Below, piece after piece: positions 10,878 to 25,334 of a DNA stretch of 64,000 nucleotides (within the stretch, counting starts at the first letter, position 1; every line of letters begins with the position of its first letter). The notes beneath the pieces are model-generated. The model saw only the letters and a program-made list of their open reading frames with translations, did not search any database and was not told the origin of the DNA. Source of the stretch: Amblyomma americanum. Its lineage: Eukaryota; Arthropoda; Arachnida; Ixodida; Ixodidae. The DNA is taken from positions 153,147,868-153,211,867 of the forward strand of contig NC_135502.1 of the NCBI RefSeq assembly GCF_052857255.1. Reading direction: 5' to 3'. The translations under genes and the position numbers were made by a program.

Positions 10878-12351
10878 GGTCTATAGTGGGCACGACGATC
10901 GTAATCAGACTGTGGTCCATAGTGGGCATTACGATCGTGATCAGAATGAGGTCCATAGTGGGCATGACGATCGTAATCAGAATGAGGTGCATACTGGGAA
11001 TGACGATCGTAATCAGAATGAGGCCCATAGTGGGCTCGACGATCGTAATCAGAGCGAGATCCACAGTGGGCACGACGATCGTAATCATAATGATGTCCAT
11101 AGTGGGCACGACGACCGTAATCAGAGCGAGGTCCATAGTGGGCACGACGATCCTAATCAGAGCGAGATCCAGAGTGGGCACGACGATCGTAATCAGAGCG
11201 AGATCCATAGTGGACATGACGATCGTAATCTATATGAGGTCCATAGTGGGCATGACGATCATAATCAGAATGAGGCCCATAGTAGGCACGTCGATTGTAA
11301 TCAGAATGAGGCCCATAGTGGGCTCGACGAACGTAATAAAAGCGAGATCCATAGTGGGCACGACGATCGTAATCAGAGCGAGATCCATAGTGGGCATGAC
11401 GATCGTAATCAAAATGAGGTCCATAGTAGGCACGACGATCGTAATCAGAGCGAGATCCAGAGTGGGCACGACGATCGTAATCAGAGCGAGATCCATAGTG
11501 GACATGACGATCGTAATCTATATGAGGTCCATAGTGGGCATGACGATCATAATCAGAATGAGGCCCATAGTAGGCACGTCGATCGTAATCAGAATGAGGT
11601 CCATAGTGGGCATGACCATCGTAATCAGAATGAGGTCCATAGTGGGCACGACGATCGCAATCAGAGCGAGATCCATAGTGGGCACGACGATCGTAATCCA
11701 AGCGAGATCCATAGTGGGCACGACGATTGTAATCAGAGCGAGATCCATAGTGGGCGCGACGAATGTAATCAGAATGAGGTCCATAGTAGGCACGACGATC
11801 TTACTCAGAGCGAGATGCATAGTGGGCACGACGATTGTAGTCAGAGCGAGATCCATAGTGGGCACGACGATCGTAATCAGAGCGAGATCCACAGTGGGCA
11901 CGACGATCGTAAACAGAATGAGGTCCATAATGGGCACGACGATCGTAATCAGAGCGAGATCCATAGTGGGCACGACAAAGGTAATCAGAATGAGGTCCAT
12001 AGTAGGCACGACGATCTTACTCAAAGCGAGATCCATAGTGGGCACGACGATCGCAATCAGAGCGAGATCCATAGTGGGCACGACGATCGTAATCAGAGCG
12101 AGATCCATAGTGGGCACGACGATTGTAATCAGAGCAAGATCCATAATGGGCGCGACGAATGTAATCAGAATGAGGTCCATAGTAGGCACGACGATCTTAC
12201 TCAGAGCGAGATCCATAGTGGGCACGACGATTGTAGTCAGAGCGAGATCCATAGTGGGCACGACGGTCGTAATCAGAGCGAGATCCACAGTGGGCACGAC
12301 GATCGTAAACAGAATGAGGTCCATAATGGGCACGACGATCGTAATCAGAGC
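10878..12351. repeat. Q module and A-rich cassettes
   Basis: A Q module follows CGTATCAG with two CTATATGAGG marks one 288-bp step apart. A-rich cassettes follow, with GAATGTAATC, CTTACTCAG, GATTGTAGTCAG and GTAAACAG units and a GACAAAGGTAATC unit near 11,975. The stretch matches 23.3-24.4 kb until about 11.97 kb, after which the two copies differ in the number of type A units. Confidence 0.85.
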
Positions 12352-15300
12352 GAGATCCATAGTGGGCACGACGATCGTAATCAGAGCGAGATCCATAGTG
12401 GGCACGACGATCGTAATCAGAGCGAGATCCATAGTGGGCACGACGAATGTAATCAGAATGAGGTCCATAGTAGGCACGACGATCTTACTCAGAGCGAGAT
12501 CCATAGTGGGCACGACGATTGTAGTCAGAGCGAGATCCATAGTGGGCACGACGATCGTAATCAGAGCGAGATCCACTGTGGGCACGACGATCGTAAACAG
12601 AATGAGGTCCATAGTGGGCACGACGATCGTAATCAGAGCGAGGTCCATAGTGGGCACGACGATCGTAATCAGAGGGAGATCCATAGTGGGCACGACGACC
12701 CTAATCAGAGCGAGATCCATAGTGGGCACGACGATCGTGATCATAGCGAGGTCCATAGTGGGCACGACGATCGTAATCAGAGCGAGATCCATAGTGGGCA
12801 CGACGATCGTAATCAGAGCGAGATCCATAGTAGGCACGACGAATGTAATCAGAATGAGGTCCATAGTAGGCACGACGATCTTACTCAGAGCGAGATCCAT
12901 AGTGGGCACGACGATTGTAGTCAGAGCGAGATCCATAGTGGGCACGACGATCGTAATCAGAGCGAGATCCACAGTGGGCACGACGATCGTAAACAGAATG
13001 AGGTCCATAGTGAGCACGATGATCGTAATCAGAATGAGGTCCATAGTGGGCACGACGATCGTAATCAGAGCGAGTTCCATAGTGGGCACGACGATCGTAA
13101 TCAGAGCGAGATTCATAGAGGTCATGACGATCTTAATCAGAGCGAGATCAATAGTGGGCATGACGATCCTAATCAGAATGAGGTCCATAGTGGGCACCAC
13201 GATCGTAATCAGAGCAAGATCCATAGTGGGCACGACGATCCTGATCAGGGAGAGATCCATAGTGGGCACGACGATCGTGATCAGAGTGAGATCCATAGTG
13301 GGCACGATGATCGTAATCAGAGCGAGATCCATATTGGGCACGACGATCGTAATCAAATGAGGTCCATAGTGGGCATGACGATTGTAATCAGAATGAGGTC
13401 CATAGTGGGCACGACGATCGTAATCAGAATGAGGTCCATAGTGGGCACGACGATCGTAATCAGAGCAAGATCCATTTTGGGCATGACGATCATAATCAGA
13501 ATGAGGTACATCGTGGGCATGACGATCGTAATCAGAATGAGGTCCATAGTGGGCATGACGATCGTAATCAGAATGAGGTCATAGTGGGCATGACGATCGT
13601 AATCAGAATGAGGTCCATAGTGGGCATGACGATCGTAATCAGAATGAGGTCCGTAGTGGGCATGACGATCGTAATCATAATGAGGTCCATAGTGGGCACA
13701 ACGATCGTAATCAGAATGAGGTCCATACTGGGCATGACGATTGTAATCAGATTGAGGCCCATAGTGGGCTCGACGATCGTAATCAGAGCGAGATCCATAG
13801 TGGGCAGGACGATCGTAATCAGAGCGAGATCCATAGTGGGCATGACGATCGTAATCAGAATGAGGTCCATACTGGGCATGACGATCGTAATCAGAATGAG
13901 GTCCATAGTGGGCTCGACGATCGTAATCAGAGCGAGATCCATAGTGGGCACGACGATCTTAATCAGAGCTAGATCCATAGTGCGCATGACGATCGTAATC
14001 AGAATGAGGTCCATAGTAGGCACGGCGATCGTAATCAGAGCGAGATCCATAGTGGGCACGACGATCGTAATCAGAGCGAGATCCATAGTGGGCATGACGA
14101 TCGTAATCATAATGAGGTCCATAGTGGGCACGACGATCGTAATCAGAATGAGGTCCATACTGGGCATGACGATTGTAATCAGAATGAGGCCCATAGTGGG
14201 CTCGACGATCGTAATAAGAGCGAGATCCATAGTGGGCACGACGATCGTAATCAGAGCGAGATCCATAGTGGGCATGACGATCGTAATCAAAATGAGGTCC
14301 ATAGTAGGCACGACGATCGTAATCAGCGCGAGATCCAGAGTGGGCACGACGATCGTAATCAGAGCGAGATCCATAGTGGACATGACGATCGTAATCTATA
14401 TGAGGTCCATAGTGGGCATGACGATCATAATCAGAATGAGGCCCATAGTAGGCACGTCGATCGTAATCAGAATGAGGTCCATAGTGGGCATGACCATCGT
14501 AATCAGAATGAGGTCCATAGTGGGCACGACGATCGCAATCAGAGCGAGATCCATAGTGGGCACGACGATCGTAATCAGAGCGAGATCCATAGTGGGCACG
14601 ACGATTGTAATCAGAGCGAGATCCATAGTGGGCGCGACGAATGTAATCAGAATGAGGTCCATAGTAGGCACGACGATCTTACTCAGAGCGAGATGCATAG
14701 TGGGCACGACGATTGTAGTCAGAGCGAGATCCATAGTGGGCACGACGATCGTAATCAGAGCGAGATCCACAGTGGGCACGACGATCGTAAACAGAATGAG
14801 GTCCATAATGGGCACGACGATCGTAATCAGAGCGAGATCCATAGTGGGCACGACGACCGTAATCAGAGCGAGATCCATAGTGGGCACGACGATCGTAATC
14901 AGAGCGAGATCCATAGTGGGCACGACGAAGGTAATCAGAATGAGGTCCATAGTAGGCACGACGATCTTACTCAGAGCGAGATCCATAGTGGGCACGACGA
15001 TTGTAGTCGTAGCGAGATCCATAGTGGGCACGACGATCGTAATCAGAGCGAGATCCACAGTGGGCACGGCGATCGTAAACAGAATGATTTTCATAGTGAG
15101 CACGATGATCGTAATCAGAGCGAGATCCATAGTGGGCACGACGATCGTAATCAGAGCGAGATCCATAGTGGGCATGACGATCGTAATCAGATTGAGGTCC
15201 ATACTGGGCATGACGATCGTAATCAGAATGAGGTCCATAGTGGGCTCGACGATCGTAATCAGAGCGAGATCCATAGTTGGCTCGACGATCTTAATCAGAG

Positions 15301-15840
15301 CTAGATCCATAGTGCGCATGACGATCGTAATCAGAATGAGGTCCATAGTAGGCACGACTATCGTAATCAGAGCGAGATCCAAAGTGGGCACGACGATCGT
15401 AATCAGAGCGAGATCCATAGTGGACATGACGATAGTAATCTGAATGAGGTCCATAGTGGGCATGACGATCATAATCAGAATGAGGCCCATAGTAGGCACG
15501 TCGATCGTAAACAGAATGAGGTCCATATTGGGCATGACCATCGTAATCAGAATGATGTTCATAGTGGGCACGACGATCCTAATCAGAGCGAGATTCATAG
15601 TGGGTATGACGATCGTAATCAGACTGAGGTCTATAGTGGGCATGACGATCGTAGTCAGAATGTTGCCCATAGTGGGCATGACGATCGTAAGCAGAATGAG
15701 GTCCATTTGGGCACGACGATCGTTATCAGAATGATGTCCATACTGGGCATGACGATCGTAATCAGAATGAGGTCCATAGTGGGCTCGACGATCGTAATCA
15801 GAGCGAGATCCATAGTGGACACGACGATCGTAATCAGAGC
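12352..15840. repeat. 3,489-bp higher-order repeat, copy 1 (97 units)
   Basis: This is the first copy of a direct tandem pair. The length is 97 x 36 minus 3, because the copy contains three 35-bp units (CAAATG at 13354, GAGGTCATAG at 13575, CATTTGGG at 15704). The order is A cassettes, R module, B units, T module, short Q-like part with CTATATGAGG, A cassettes, T-like part and module P. Translations compared with copy 2 look identical across most of the length. The one base change I located is G at 12581 against A at 16070. The cut points are arbitrary within a tandem repeat. Confidence 0.9.
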
Positions 15841-18800
15841 GAGATCCATAGTGGGCACGACGATCGTAATCAGAGCGAGATCCATAGTGGGCACGACGAT
15901 CGTAATCAGAGCGAGATCCATAGTGGGCACGACGAATGTAATCAGAATGAGGTCCATAGTAGGCACGACGATCTTACTCAGAGCGAGATCCATAGTGGGC
16001 ACGACGATTGTAGTCAGAGCGAGATCCATAGTGGGCACGACGATCGTAATCAGAGCGAGATCCACTGTGAGCACGACGATCGTAAACAGAATGAGGTCCA
16101 TAGTGGGCACGACGATCGTAATCAGAGCGAGGTCCATAGTGGGCACGACGATCGTAATCAGAGGGAGATCCATAGTGGGCACGACGACCCTAATCAGAGC
16201 GAGATCCATAGTGGGCACGACGATCGTGATCATAGCGAGGTCCATAGTGGGCACGACGATCGTAATCAGAGCGAGATCCATAGTGGGCACGACGATCGTA
16301 ATCAGAGCGAGATCCATAGTAGGCACGACGAATGTAATCAGAATGAGGTCCATAGTAGGCACGACGATCTTACTCAGAGCGAGATCCATAGTGGGCACGA
16401 CGATTGTAGTCAGAGCGAGATCCATAGTGGGCACGACGATCGTAATCAGAGCGAGATCCACAGTGGGCACGACGATCGTAAACAGAATGAGGTCCATAGT
16501 GAGCACGATGATCGTAATCAGAATGAGGTCCATAGTGGGCACGACGATCGTAATCAGAGCGAGTTCCATAGTGGGCACGACGATCGTAATCAGAGCGAGA
16601 TTCATAGAGGTCATGACGATCTTAATCAGAGCGAGATCAATAGTGGGCATGACGATCCTAATCAGAATGAGGTCCATAGTGGGCACCACGATCGTAATCA
16701 GAGCAAGATCCATAGTGGGCACGACGATCCTGATCAGGGAGAGATCCATAGTGGGCACGACGATCGTGATCAGAGTGAGATCCATAGTGGGCACGATGAT
16801 CGTAATCAGAGCGAGATCCATATTGGGCACGACGATCGTAATCAAATGAGGTCCATAGTGGGCATGACGATTGTAATCAGAATGAGGTCCATAGTGGGCA
16901 CGACGATCGTAATCAGAATGAGGTCCATAGTGGGCACGACGATCGTAATCAGAGCAAGATCCATTTTGGGCATGACGATCATAATCAGAATGAGGTACAT
17001 CGTGGGCATGACGATCGTAATCAGAATGAGGTCCATAGTGGGCATGACGATCGTAATCAGAATGAGGTCATAGTGGGCATGACGATCGTAATCAGAATGA
17101 GGTCCATAGTGGGCATGACGATCGTAATCAGAATGAGGTCCGTAGTGGGCATGACGATCGTAATCATAATGAGGTCCATAGTGGGCACAACGATCGTAAT
17201 CAGAATGAGGTCCATACTGGGCATGACGATTGTAATCAGATTGAGGCCCATAGTGGGCTCGACGATCGTAATCAGAGCGAGATCCATAGTGGGCAGGACG
17301 ATCGTAATCAGAGCGAGATCCATAGTGGGCATGACGATCGTAATCAGAATGAGGTCCATACTGGGCATGACGATCGTAATCAGAATGAGGTCCATAGTGG
17401 GCTCGACGATCGTAATCAGAGCGAGATCCATAGTGGGCACGACGATCTTAATCAGAGCTAGATCCATAGTGCGCATGACGATCGTAATCAGAATGAGGTC
17501 CATAGTAGGCACGGCGATCGTAATCAGAGCGAGATCCATAGTGGGCACGACGATCGTAATCAGAGCGAGATCCATAGTGGGCATGACGATCGTAATCATA
17601 ATGAGGTCCATAGTGGGCACGACGATCGTAATCAGAATGAGGTCCATACTGGGCATGACGATTGTAATCAGAATGAGGCCCATAGTGGGCTCGACGATCG
17701 TAATAAGAGCGAGATCCATAGTGGGCACGACGATCGTAATCAGAGCGAGATCCATAGTGGGCATGACGATCGTAATCAAAATGAGGTCCATAGTAGGCAC
17801 GACGATCGTAATCAGCGCGAGATCCAGAGTGGGCACGACGATCGTAATCAGAGCGAGATCCATAGTGGACATGACGATCGTAATCTATATGAGGTCCATA
17901 GTGGGCATGACGATCATAATCAGAATGAGGCCCATAGTAGGCACGTCGATCGTAATCAGAATGAGGTCCATAGTGGGCATGACCATCGTAATCAGAATGA
18001 GGTCCATAGTGGGCACGACGATCGCAATCAGAGCGAGATCCATAGTGGGCACGACGATCGTAATCAGAGCGAGATCCATAGTGGGCACGACGATTGTAAT
18101 CAGAGCGAGATCCATAGTGGGCGCGACGAATGTAATCAGAATGAGGTCCATAGTAGGCACGACGATCTTACTCAGAGCGAGATGCATAGTGGGCACGACG
18201 ATTGTAGTCAGAGCGAGATCCATAGTGGGCACGACGATCGTAATCAGAGCGAGATCCACAGTGGGCACGACGATCGTAAACAGAATGAGGTCCATAATGG
18301 GCACGACGATCGTAATCAGAGCGAGATCCATAGTGGGCACGACGACCGTAATCAGAGCGAGATCCATAGTGGGCACGACGATCGTAATCAGAGCGAGATC
18401 CATAGTGGGCACGACGAAGGTAATCAGAATGAGGTCCATAGTAGGCACGACGATCTTACTCAGAGCGAGATCCATAGTGGGCACGACGATTGTAGTCGTA
18501 GCGAGATCCATAGTGGGCACGACGATCGTAATCAGAGCGAGATCCACAGTGGGCACGGCGATCGTAAACAGAATGATTTTCATAGTGAGCACGATGATCG
18601 TAATCAGAGCGAGATCCATAGTGGGCACGACGATCGTAATCAGAGCGAGATCCATAGTGGGCATGACGATCGTAATCAGATTGAGGTCCATACTGGGCAT
18701 GACGATCGTAATCAGAATGAGGTCCATAGTGGGCTCGACGATCGTAATCAGAGCGAGATCCATAGTTGGCTCGACGATCTTAATCAGAGCTAGATCCATA

Positions 18801-19329
18801 GTGCGCATGACGATCGTAATCAGAATGAGGTCCATAGTAGGCACGACTATCGTAATCAGAGCGAGATCCAAAGTGGGCACGACGATCGTAATCAGAGCGA
18901 GATCCATAGTGGACATGACGATAGTAATCTGAATGAGGTCCATAGTGGGCATGACGATCATAATCAGAATGAGGCCCATAGTAGGCACGTCGATCGTAAA
19001 CAGAATGAGGTCCATATTGGGCATGACCATCGTAATCAGAATGATGTTCATAGTGGGCACGACGATCCTAATCAGAGCGAGATTCATAGTGGGTATGACG
19101 ATCGTAATCAGACTGAGGTCTATAGTGGGCATGACGATCGTAGTCAGAATGTTGCCCATAGTGGGCATGACGATCGTAAGCAGAATGAGGTCCATTTGGG
19201 CACGACGATCGTTATCAGAATGATGTCCATACTGGGCATGACGATCGTAATCAGAATGAGGTCCATAGTGGGCTCGACGATCGTAATCAGAGCGAGATCC
19301 ATAGTGGACACGACGATCGTAATCAGAGC
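15841..19329. repeat. 3,489-bp higher-order repeat, copy 2 (97 units)
   Basis: The second copy has the same three 35-bp marker units (16843, 17064, 19193), each exactly 3,489 bp after its partner. A third, partial copy continues to about 19,675, where CGACCGTAATC replaces CGACCCTAATC and the sequence switches to the segment related to 6.9-12 kb. The partial copy shares the A at 16070 (its equivalent is near 19,559), so it is closer to copy 2. Confidence 0.9.
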
Positions 19330-22300
19330 GAGATCCATAGTGGGCACGACGATCGTAATCAGAGCGAGATCCATAGTGGGCACGACGATCGTAATCAGAG
19401 CGAGATCCATAGTGGGCACGACGAATGTAATCAGAATGAGGTCCATAGTAGGCACGACGATCTTACTCAGAGCGAGATCCATAGTGGGCACGACGATTGT
19501 AGTCAGAGCGAGATCCATAGTGGGCACGACGATCGTAATCAGAGCGAGATCCACTGTGAGCACGACGATCGTAAACAGAATGAGGTCCATAGTGGGCACG
19601 ACGATCGTAATCAGAGCGAGGTCCATAGTGGGCACGACGATCGTAATCAGAGGGAGATCCATAGTGGGCACGACGACCGTAATCAGAGCGAGGTCCAATA
19701 GTGGGCACGACGATCCTAATCAGAGCGAGATCCATAGTGGGCACGAAGATCGTAATCAGAGCGAGATCCATAGTGGGCACGACGAATGTAATCAGAATGA
19801 GGTCCATAGTAGGCACGACGATCTTACTCAGAGCGAGATCCATAGTGGGCACGACGATTGCAGTCAGAGCGAGATCCATAGTGGGCACGACGATCGTAAT
19901 CAGCGCGAGATCCACAGTGGGCACGACGATCGTAAACAGAATGAGGTCCATAGAGGGCACGACGATCGTAATCAGAGCGAGGTCCATAGTGGGCACGACG
20001 ATCGTAATCAGAGCGAGATCCATAGTGGGCACGACGATCGTAATCAGAGCGAGATCCATAGTGGGCACGACGAATGTAATCAGAATGAGGTCCATAGTAG
20101 GCACGACGATCTTACTCAGAGCGAGATCCATAGTGGGCACGACGATTGTAGTCAGAGCGAGATCCATAGTGGGCACGACGATCGTAATCAGAGCGAGATC
20201 CACAGTGGGCACGACGATCGTAAACAGAATGAGGTCCCTAGTGAGCACGATGATCGTAATCAGAATGAGGTCCATAGTGGGCACGACGATCGTAATCAGA
20301 GCGAGTTCCATAGTGGGCACGACGATCGTAATCAGAGCGAGATCCATAGAGGTCATGATGATCTTAATCAGAGCGAGATCAATAGTGGGCATGACGATCC
20401 TAATCAGAATGAGGTCCATAGTGGGCACCACGATCGTAATCAGAGCAAGATCCATAGTGGGCACGACGATCCTGATCAGGGAGAGATCCATAGTGGGCAC
20501 GACGATCGTGATCAGAGTGAGATCCATAGTGGGCACGATGATCGTAATCAGAGCGAGATCCATATTGGGCACGACGATCTTAATCAAATGAGGTCCATAG
20601 TGGGCATGACGACTGTAATCAGAATGAGGTCCATAGTGGGCACGACGATCGTAATCAGAATGAGGTCCATAGTGGGCACGACGATCGTAATCAGAGCAAG
20701 ATCCATTTTGGGCATGACGATCATAATCAGAATGCGGTACATCGTGGGCATGACGATCGTAATCAGAATGAGGTCCATAGTGGGCATGACGATCGTAATC
20801 AGAATGAGGTCATAGTGGGCATGACGATCGTAATCAGAATGAGGTCCATAGTGGGCATGACGATCGTAATCAGAATGAGGTCCGTAGTGGGCATGACGAT
20901 CGTGATCATAATGAGGTCCATAGTGGGCACGACGATCGTAATCAGAATGAGGTCCATACTGGGCATGACGATTGTAATCAGATTGAGGCCCATAGTGGGC
21001 TCGACGATCGTAATCAGAGCGAGATCCATAGTGGGCACGACGATCGTAATCAGAGCGAGATCCATAGTGGGCATGACGATCGTAATCAGAATGAGGTCCA
21101 TACTGGGCATGACGATCGTAATCAGAATGAGGTCCATAGTGGGCTCGACGATCGTAATCAGAGCGAGATCCATAGTGGGCACGACGATCTTAATCAGAGC
21201 TAGATCCATAGTGCGCATGACGATCGTAATCAGAATGAGGTCCATAGTAGGCACGACGATCGTAATCAGAGCGAGATCCATAGTGGGCACGACGATCGTA
21301 ATCAGAGCGAGATCCATAGTGGGCATGACGATCGTAATCATAATGAGGTCCATAGTGGGCACGACGATCGTAATCAGAATGAGGTCCATACTGGGCATGA
21401 CGATTGTAATCAGAATGAGGCCCATAGTGGGCTCGACGATCGTAATAAGAGCGAGATCCATAGTGGGCACGACGATCGTAATCAGAGCGAGATCCATAGT
21501 GGGCATGACGATCGTAATCAAAATGAGGTCCATAGTAGGCACGACGATCGTAATCAGCGCGAGATCCAGAGTGGGCACGACGATCGTAATCAGAGCGAGA
21601 TCCATAGTGGACATGACGATCGTAATCTATATGAGGTCCATAGTGGGCATGACGATCATAATCAGAATGAGGCCCATAGTAGGCACGTCGATCGTAATCA
21701 GAATGAGGTCCATAGTGGGCATGACCATCGTAATCAGAATGAGGTCCATAGTGGGCACGACGATCGCAATCAGAGCGAGATCCATAGTGGGCACGACGAT
21801 TGTAGTCAGAGCGAGATCCATAGTGGGCACGACGATCGTAATCAGAGCGAGATCCACAGTGGGCACGACGATCGTAAACAGAATGAGGTCCATAATGGGC
21901 ACGACGATCGTAATCAGAGCGAGATCCATAGTGGGCACGACGATCGTGATCAGAGTGAGATCCATAGTGGGCACGATGATCGTAATCAGAGCGAGATCCA
22001 TATTGGGCACGACGATCGTAATCAAATGAGGTCCATAGTGGGCACGACGATCGTAATCAGAGCGAGATCCACAGTGGGCACGGCGATCGTAAACAGAATG
22101 AGGTCCATAGTGAGCACGATGATCGTAATCAGAATGAGGTACATCGTGGGCATGACGATCGTAATCAGAATGAGGTCCATAGTGGGCATGACGATCGTAA
22201 TCAGAATGAGGTCATAGTGGGCATGACGATCGTAATCAGAATGAGGTCCATAGTGGGCATGACGATCGTAATCAGAATGAGGTCCGTAGTGGGCATGACG

Positions 22301-24420
22301 ATCGTAATCCTAATGAGGTCCATAGTGGGCACGACGATCGTAATCAGAATGAGGTCCATACTGGGCATGACGATTGTAATCAGATTGAGGCCCATAGTGG
22401 GCTCGACGATCGTAATCAGAGCGAGATCCATAGTGGGCACGACGATCGTAATCAGAGCGAGATCCATAGTGGGCATGACGATCGTAATCAGATTGAGGTC
22501 CATACTGGGCATGACGATCGTAATCAGAATGAGGTCCATAGTGGGCTCGACGATCGTAATCAGAGCGAGATCCATAGTGGGCTCGACGATCTTAATCAGA
22601 GCTAGATCCATAGTGCGCATGACGATCGTAATCAGAATGAGGTCCATAGTAGGCACGACGATCGTAATCAGAGCGAGATCCAAAGTGGGCACGACGATCG
22701 TAATCAGAGCGAGATCCATAGTGGTCATGACGATAGTAATCTGAATGAGGTCCATAGTGGGCATGACGATCCTAATCAGAATGAGGCCCATAGTAGGCAC
22801 GTCGATCGTAATCAGAATGAGGTCCATAGTGGGCATGACCATCGTAATCAGAATGATGTTCATAGTGGGCACGACGATCCTAATCAGAGCGAGATTCATA
22901 GTGGGTATGACGATCGTGATCAGACTGAGGTCTATAGTGGGCATGACGATCGTAGTCAGAATGTTGCCCATAGTGGGCATGACGATCGTAAGCAGAATGA
23001 GGTCCATTTGGGCACGACGATCGTTATCAGAATGATGTCCATACTGGGCATGACGATCGTAATCAGAATGAGGTCCATAGTGGGCTCGACGATCGTAATC
23101 AGAGCGAGATCCATAGTGGACACGACGATCGTAATCAGAGCGAGATCCATAGTGGGCATGACGATCGTAATCAGAATGAGGTCCATAGTGGGCACGACGA
23201 TCGTAATCAGAGCAAGATCCATAGTGGGCATGACGATCGTAATCAGAATGAGGTCCATAGTGGGCATGACGATCGTAATCAGAATGCGGTCCATAGTGGG
23301 CATGACGATCGTATCAGAATGAGGTCTATAGTGGGCACGACGATCGTAATCAGACTGTGGTCCATAGTGGGCATTACGATCGTGATCAGAATGAGGTCCA
23401 TAGTGGGCATGACGATCGTAATCAGAATGAGGTGCATACTGGGAATGACGATCGTAATCAGAATGAGGCCCATAGTGGGCTCGACGATCGTAATCAGAGC
23501 GAGATCCACAGTGGGCACGACGATCGTAATCATAATGATGTCCATAGTGGGCACGACGACCGTAATCAGAGCGAGGTCCATAGTGGGCACGACGATCCTA
23601 ATCAGAGCGAGATCCAGAGTGGGCACGACGATCGTAATCAGAGCGAGATCCATAGTGGACATGACGATCGTAATCTATATGAGGTCCATAGTGGGCATGA
23701 CGATCATAATCAGAATGAGGCCCATAGTAGGCACGTCGATTGTAATCAGAATGAGGCCCATAGTGGGCTCGACGAACGTAATAAAAGCGAGATCCATAGT
23801 GGGCACGACGATCGTAATCAGAGCGAGATCCATAGTGGGCATGACGATCGTAATCAAAATGAGGTCCATAGTAGGCACGACGATCGTAATCAGAGCGAGA
23901 TCCAGAGTGGGCACGACGATCGTAATCAGAGCGAGATCCATAGTGGACATGACGATCGTAATCTATATGAGGTCCATAGTGGGCATGACGATCATAATCA
24001 GAATGAGGCCCATAGTAGGCACGTCGATCGTAATCAGAATGAGGTCCATAGTGGGCATGACCATCGTAATCAGAATGAGGTTCATAGTGGGCACGACGAT
24101 CGCAATCAGAGCGAGATCCATAGTGGGCACGACGATCGTAATCCAAGCGAGATCCATAGTGGGCACGACGATTGTAATCAGAGCGAGATCCATAGTGGGC
24201 GCGACGAATGTAATCAGAATGAGGTCCATAGTAGGCACGACGATCTTACTCAGAGCGAGATGCATAGTGGGCACGACGATTGTAGTCAGAGCGAGATCCA
24301 TAGTGGGCACGACGATCGTAATCAGAGCGAGATCCACAGTGGGCACGACGATCGTAAACAGAATGAGGTCCATAATGGGCACGACGATCGTAATCAGAGC
24401 GAGATCCATAGTGGGCACGA
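19330..24420. repeat. Large duplication partner of about 6.9-12.0 kb
   Basis: Marker units repeat those of 6.9-12.0 kb at a constant offset. The offset is 12,444 bp before the private deletion near 8807 and 12,445 bp after it (for example CAAATG 8141 and 20585, GAGGTCATAG 9763 and 22208, CATTTGGG 10560 and 23005, CGTATCAG 10865 and 23310). Scattered single-base differences are visible, including 9078-9079 (AAAAGGAGG against AAAATGAGG near 21,523), near 19,745 (CACGAAG) and near 20,236 (GGTCCCTAG). Upstream the match starts near 6.87 kb and 19.31 kb. Confidence 0.88.
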
Positions 24421-25334
24421 CGATCGTAATCAGAGCGAGATCCATAGTGGGCACGACGATCGTAATCAGAGCGAGATCCATAGTGGGCACGACAAAGGTA
24501 ATCAGAATGAGGTCCATAGTAGGCACGACGATCTTACTCAGAGCGAGATCCATAGTGGGCACGACGATTGTAGTCAGAGCGAGATCCATAGTGGGCACGA
24601 CGATCGTAATCAGAGCGAGATCCACAGTGGGCACGACGATCGTAAACAGAATGAGGTCCATAGTGGGCACGACGAGCGTAATCAGAGCGAGGTCCATAGT
24701 GGGCACGACGATCGTAATCAGAGCGAGATCCACAGTGGGCACGGCGATCGTAAACAGAATGAGGTCCATAGTGAGCACGATGATCGTAATCAGAATGAGG
24801 TCCATAGTGGGCACGACGATCCTAATCAGAGCGAGATTCATAGTGGGCACGACAATCGTAATCAGAGCTGGATCCATAATGGGCATGACGAACGTAATCA
24901 GAATGAGGTCCATAGTGGCCACGACGATCGTAATGAGAGCGAGACCCATAATGGCCACGACGATCGTAATCAGAATGAGGTCCATAGTGGGCACGACGAT
25001 CGCAATCAGAGCGAGATCCATAGTGGGCACGACGATCGTAATCAGAGCGAGATCCATAGTGGGCACGACGATTGTAATCAGAGCAAGATCCATAGTGGGC
25101 GCGACGAATGTAATCAGAATGAGGTCCATAGTAGGCACGACGATCTTACTCAGAGCGAGATCCATAGTGGGCACGACGATTGTAGTCAGAGCGAGATCCA
25201 TAGTGGGCACGACGATCGTAATCAGAGCGAGATCCACAGTGGGCACGACGATCGTAAACAGAATGAGGTCCATAATGGGCACGACGATCGTAATCAGAGC
25301 GAGATCCATAGTGGACATGACGATAGTAATCTGA
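24421..25334. repeat. A-rich cassettes with GTGGCCACG units
   Basis: Eight-unit A cassettes repeat the series GACAAAGG, CTTACTCAG, GATTGTAGTCAG and GTAAACAG. A stretch with GACGAGCGTAATC, CACGGCGATCG, GAGCTGGATCC (about 24,870) and GTGGCCACG follows. It matches 1.5-2.3 kb and 48.0-48.8 kb in order. It ends at a GATAGTAATCTG unit that opens module P. Confidence 0.82.
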
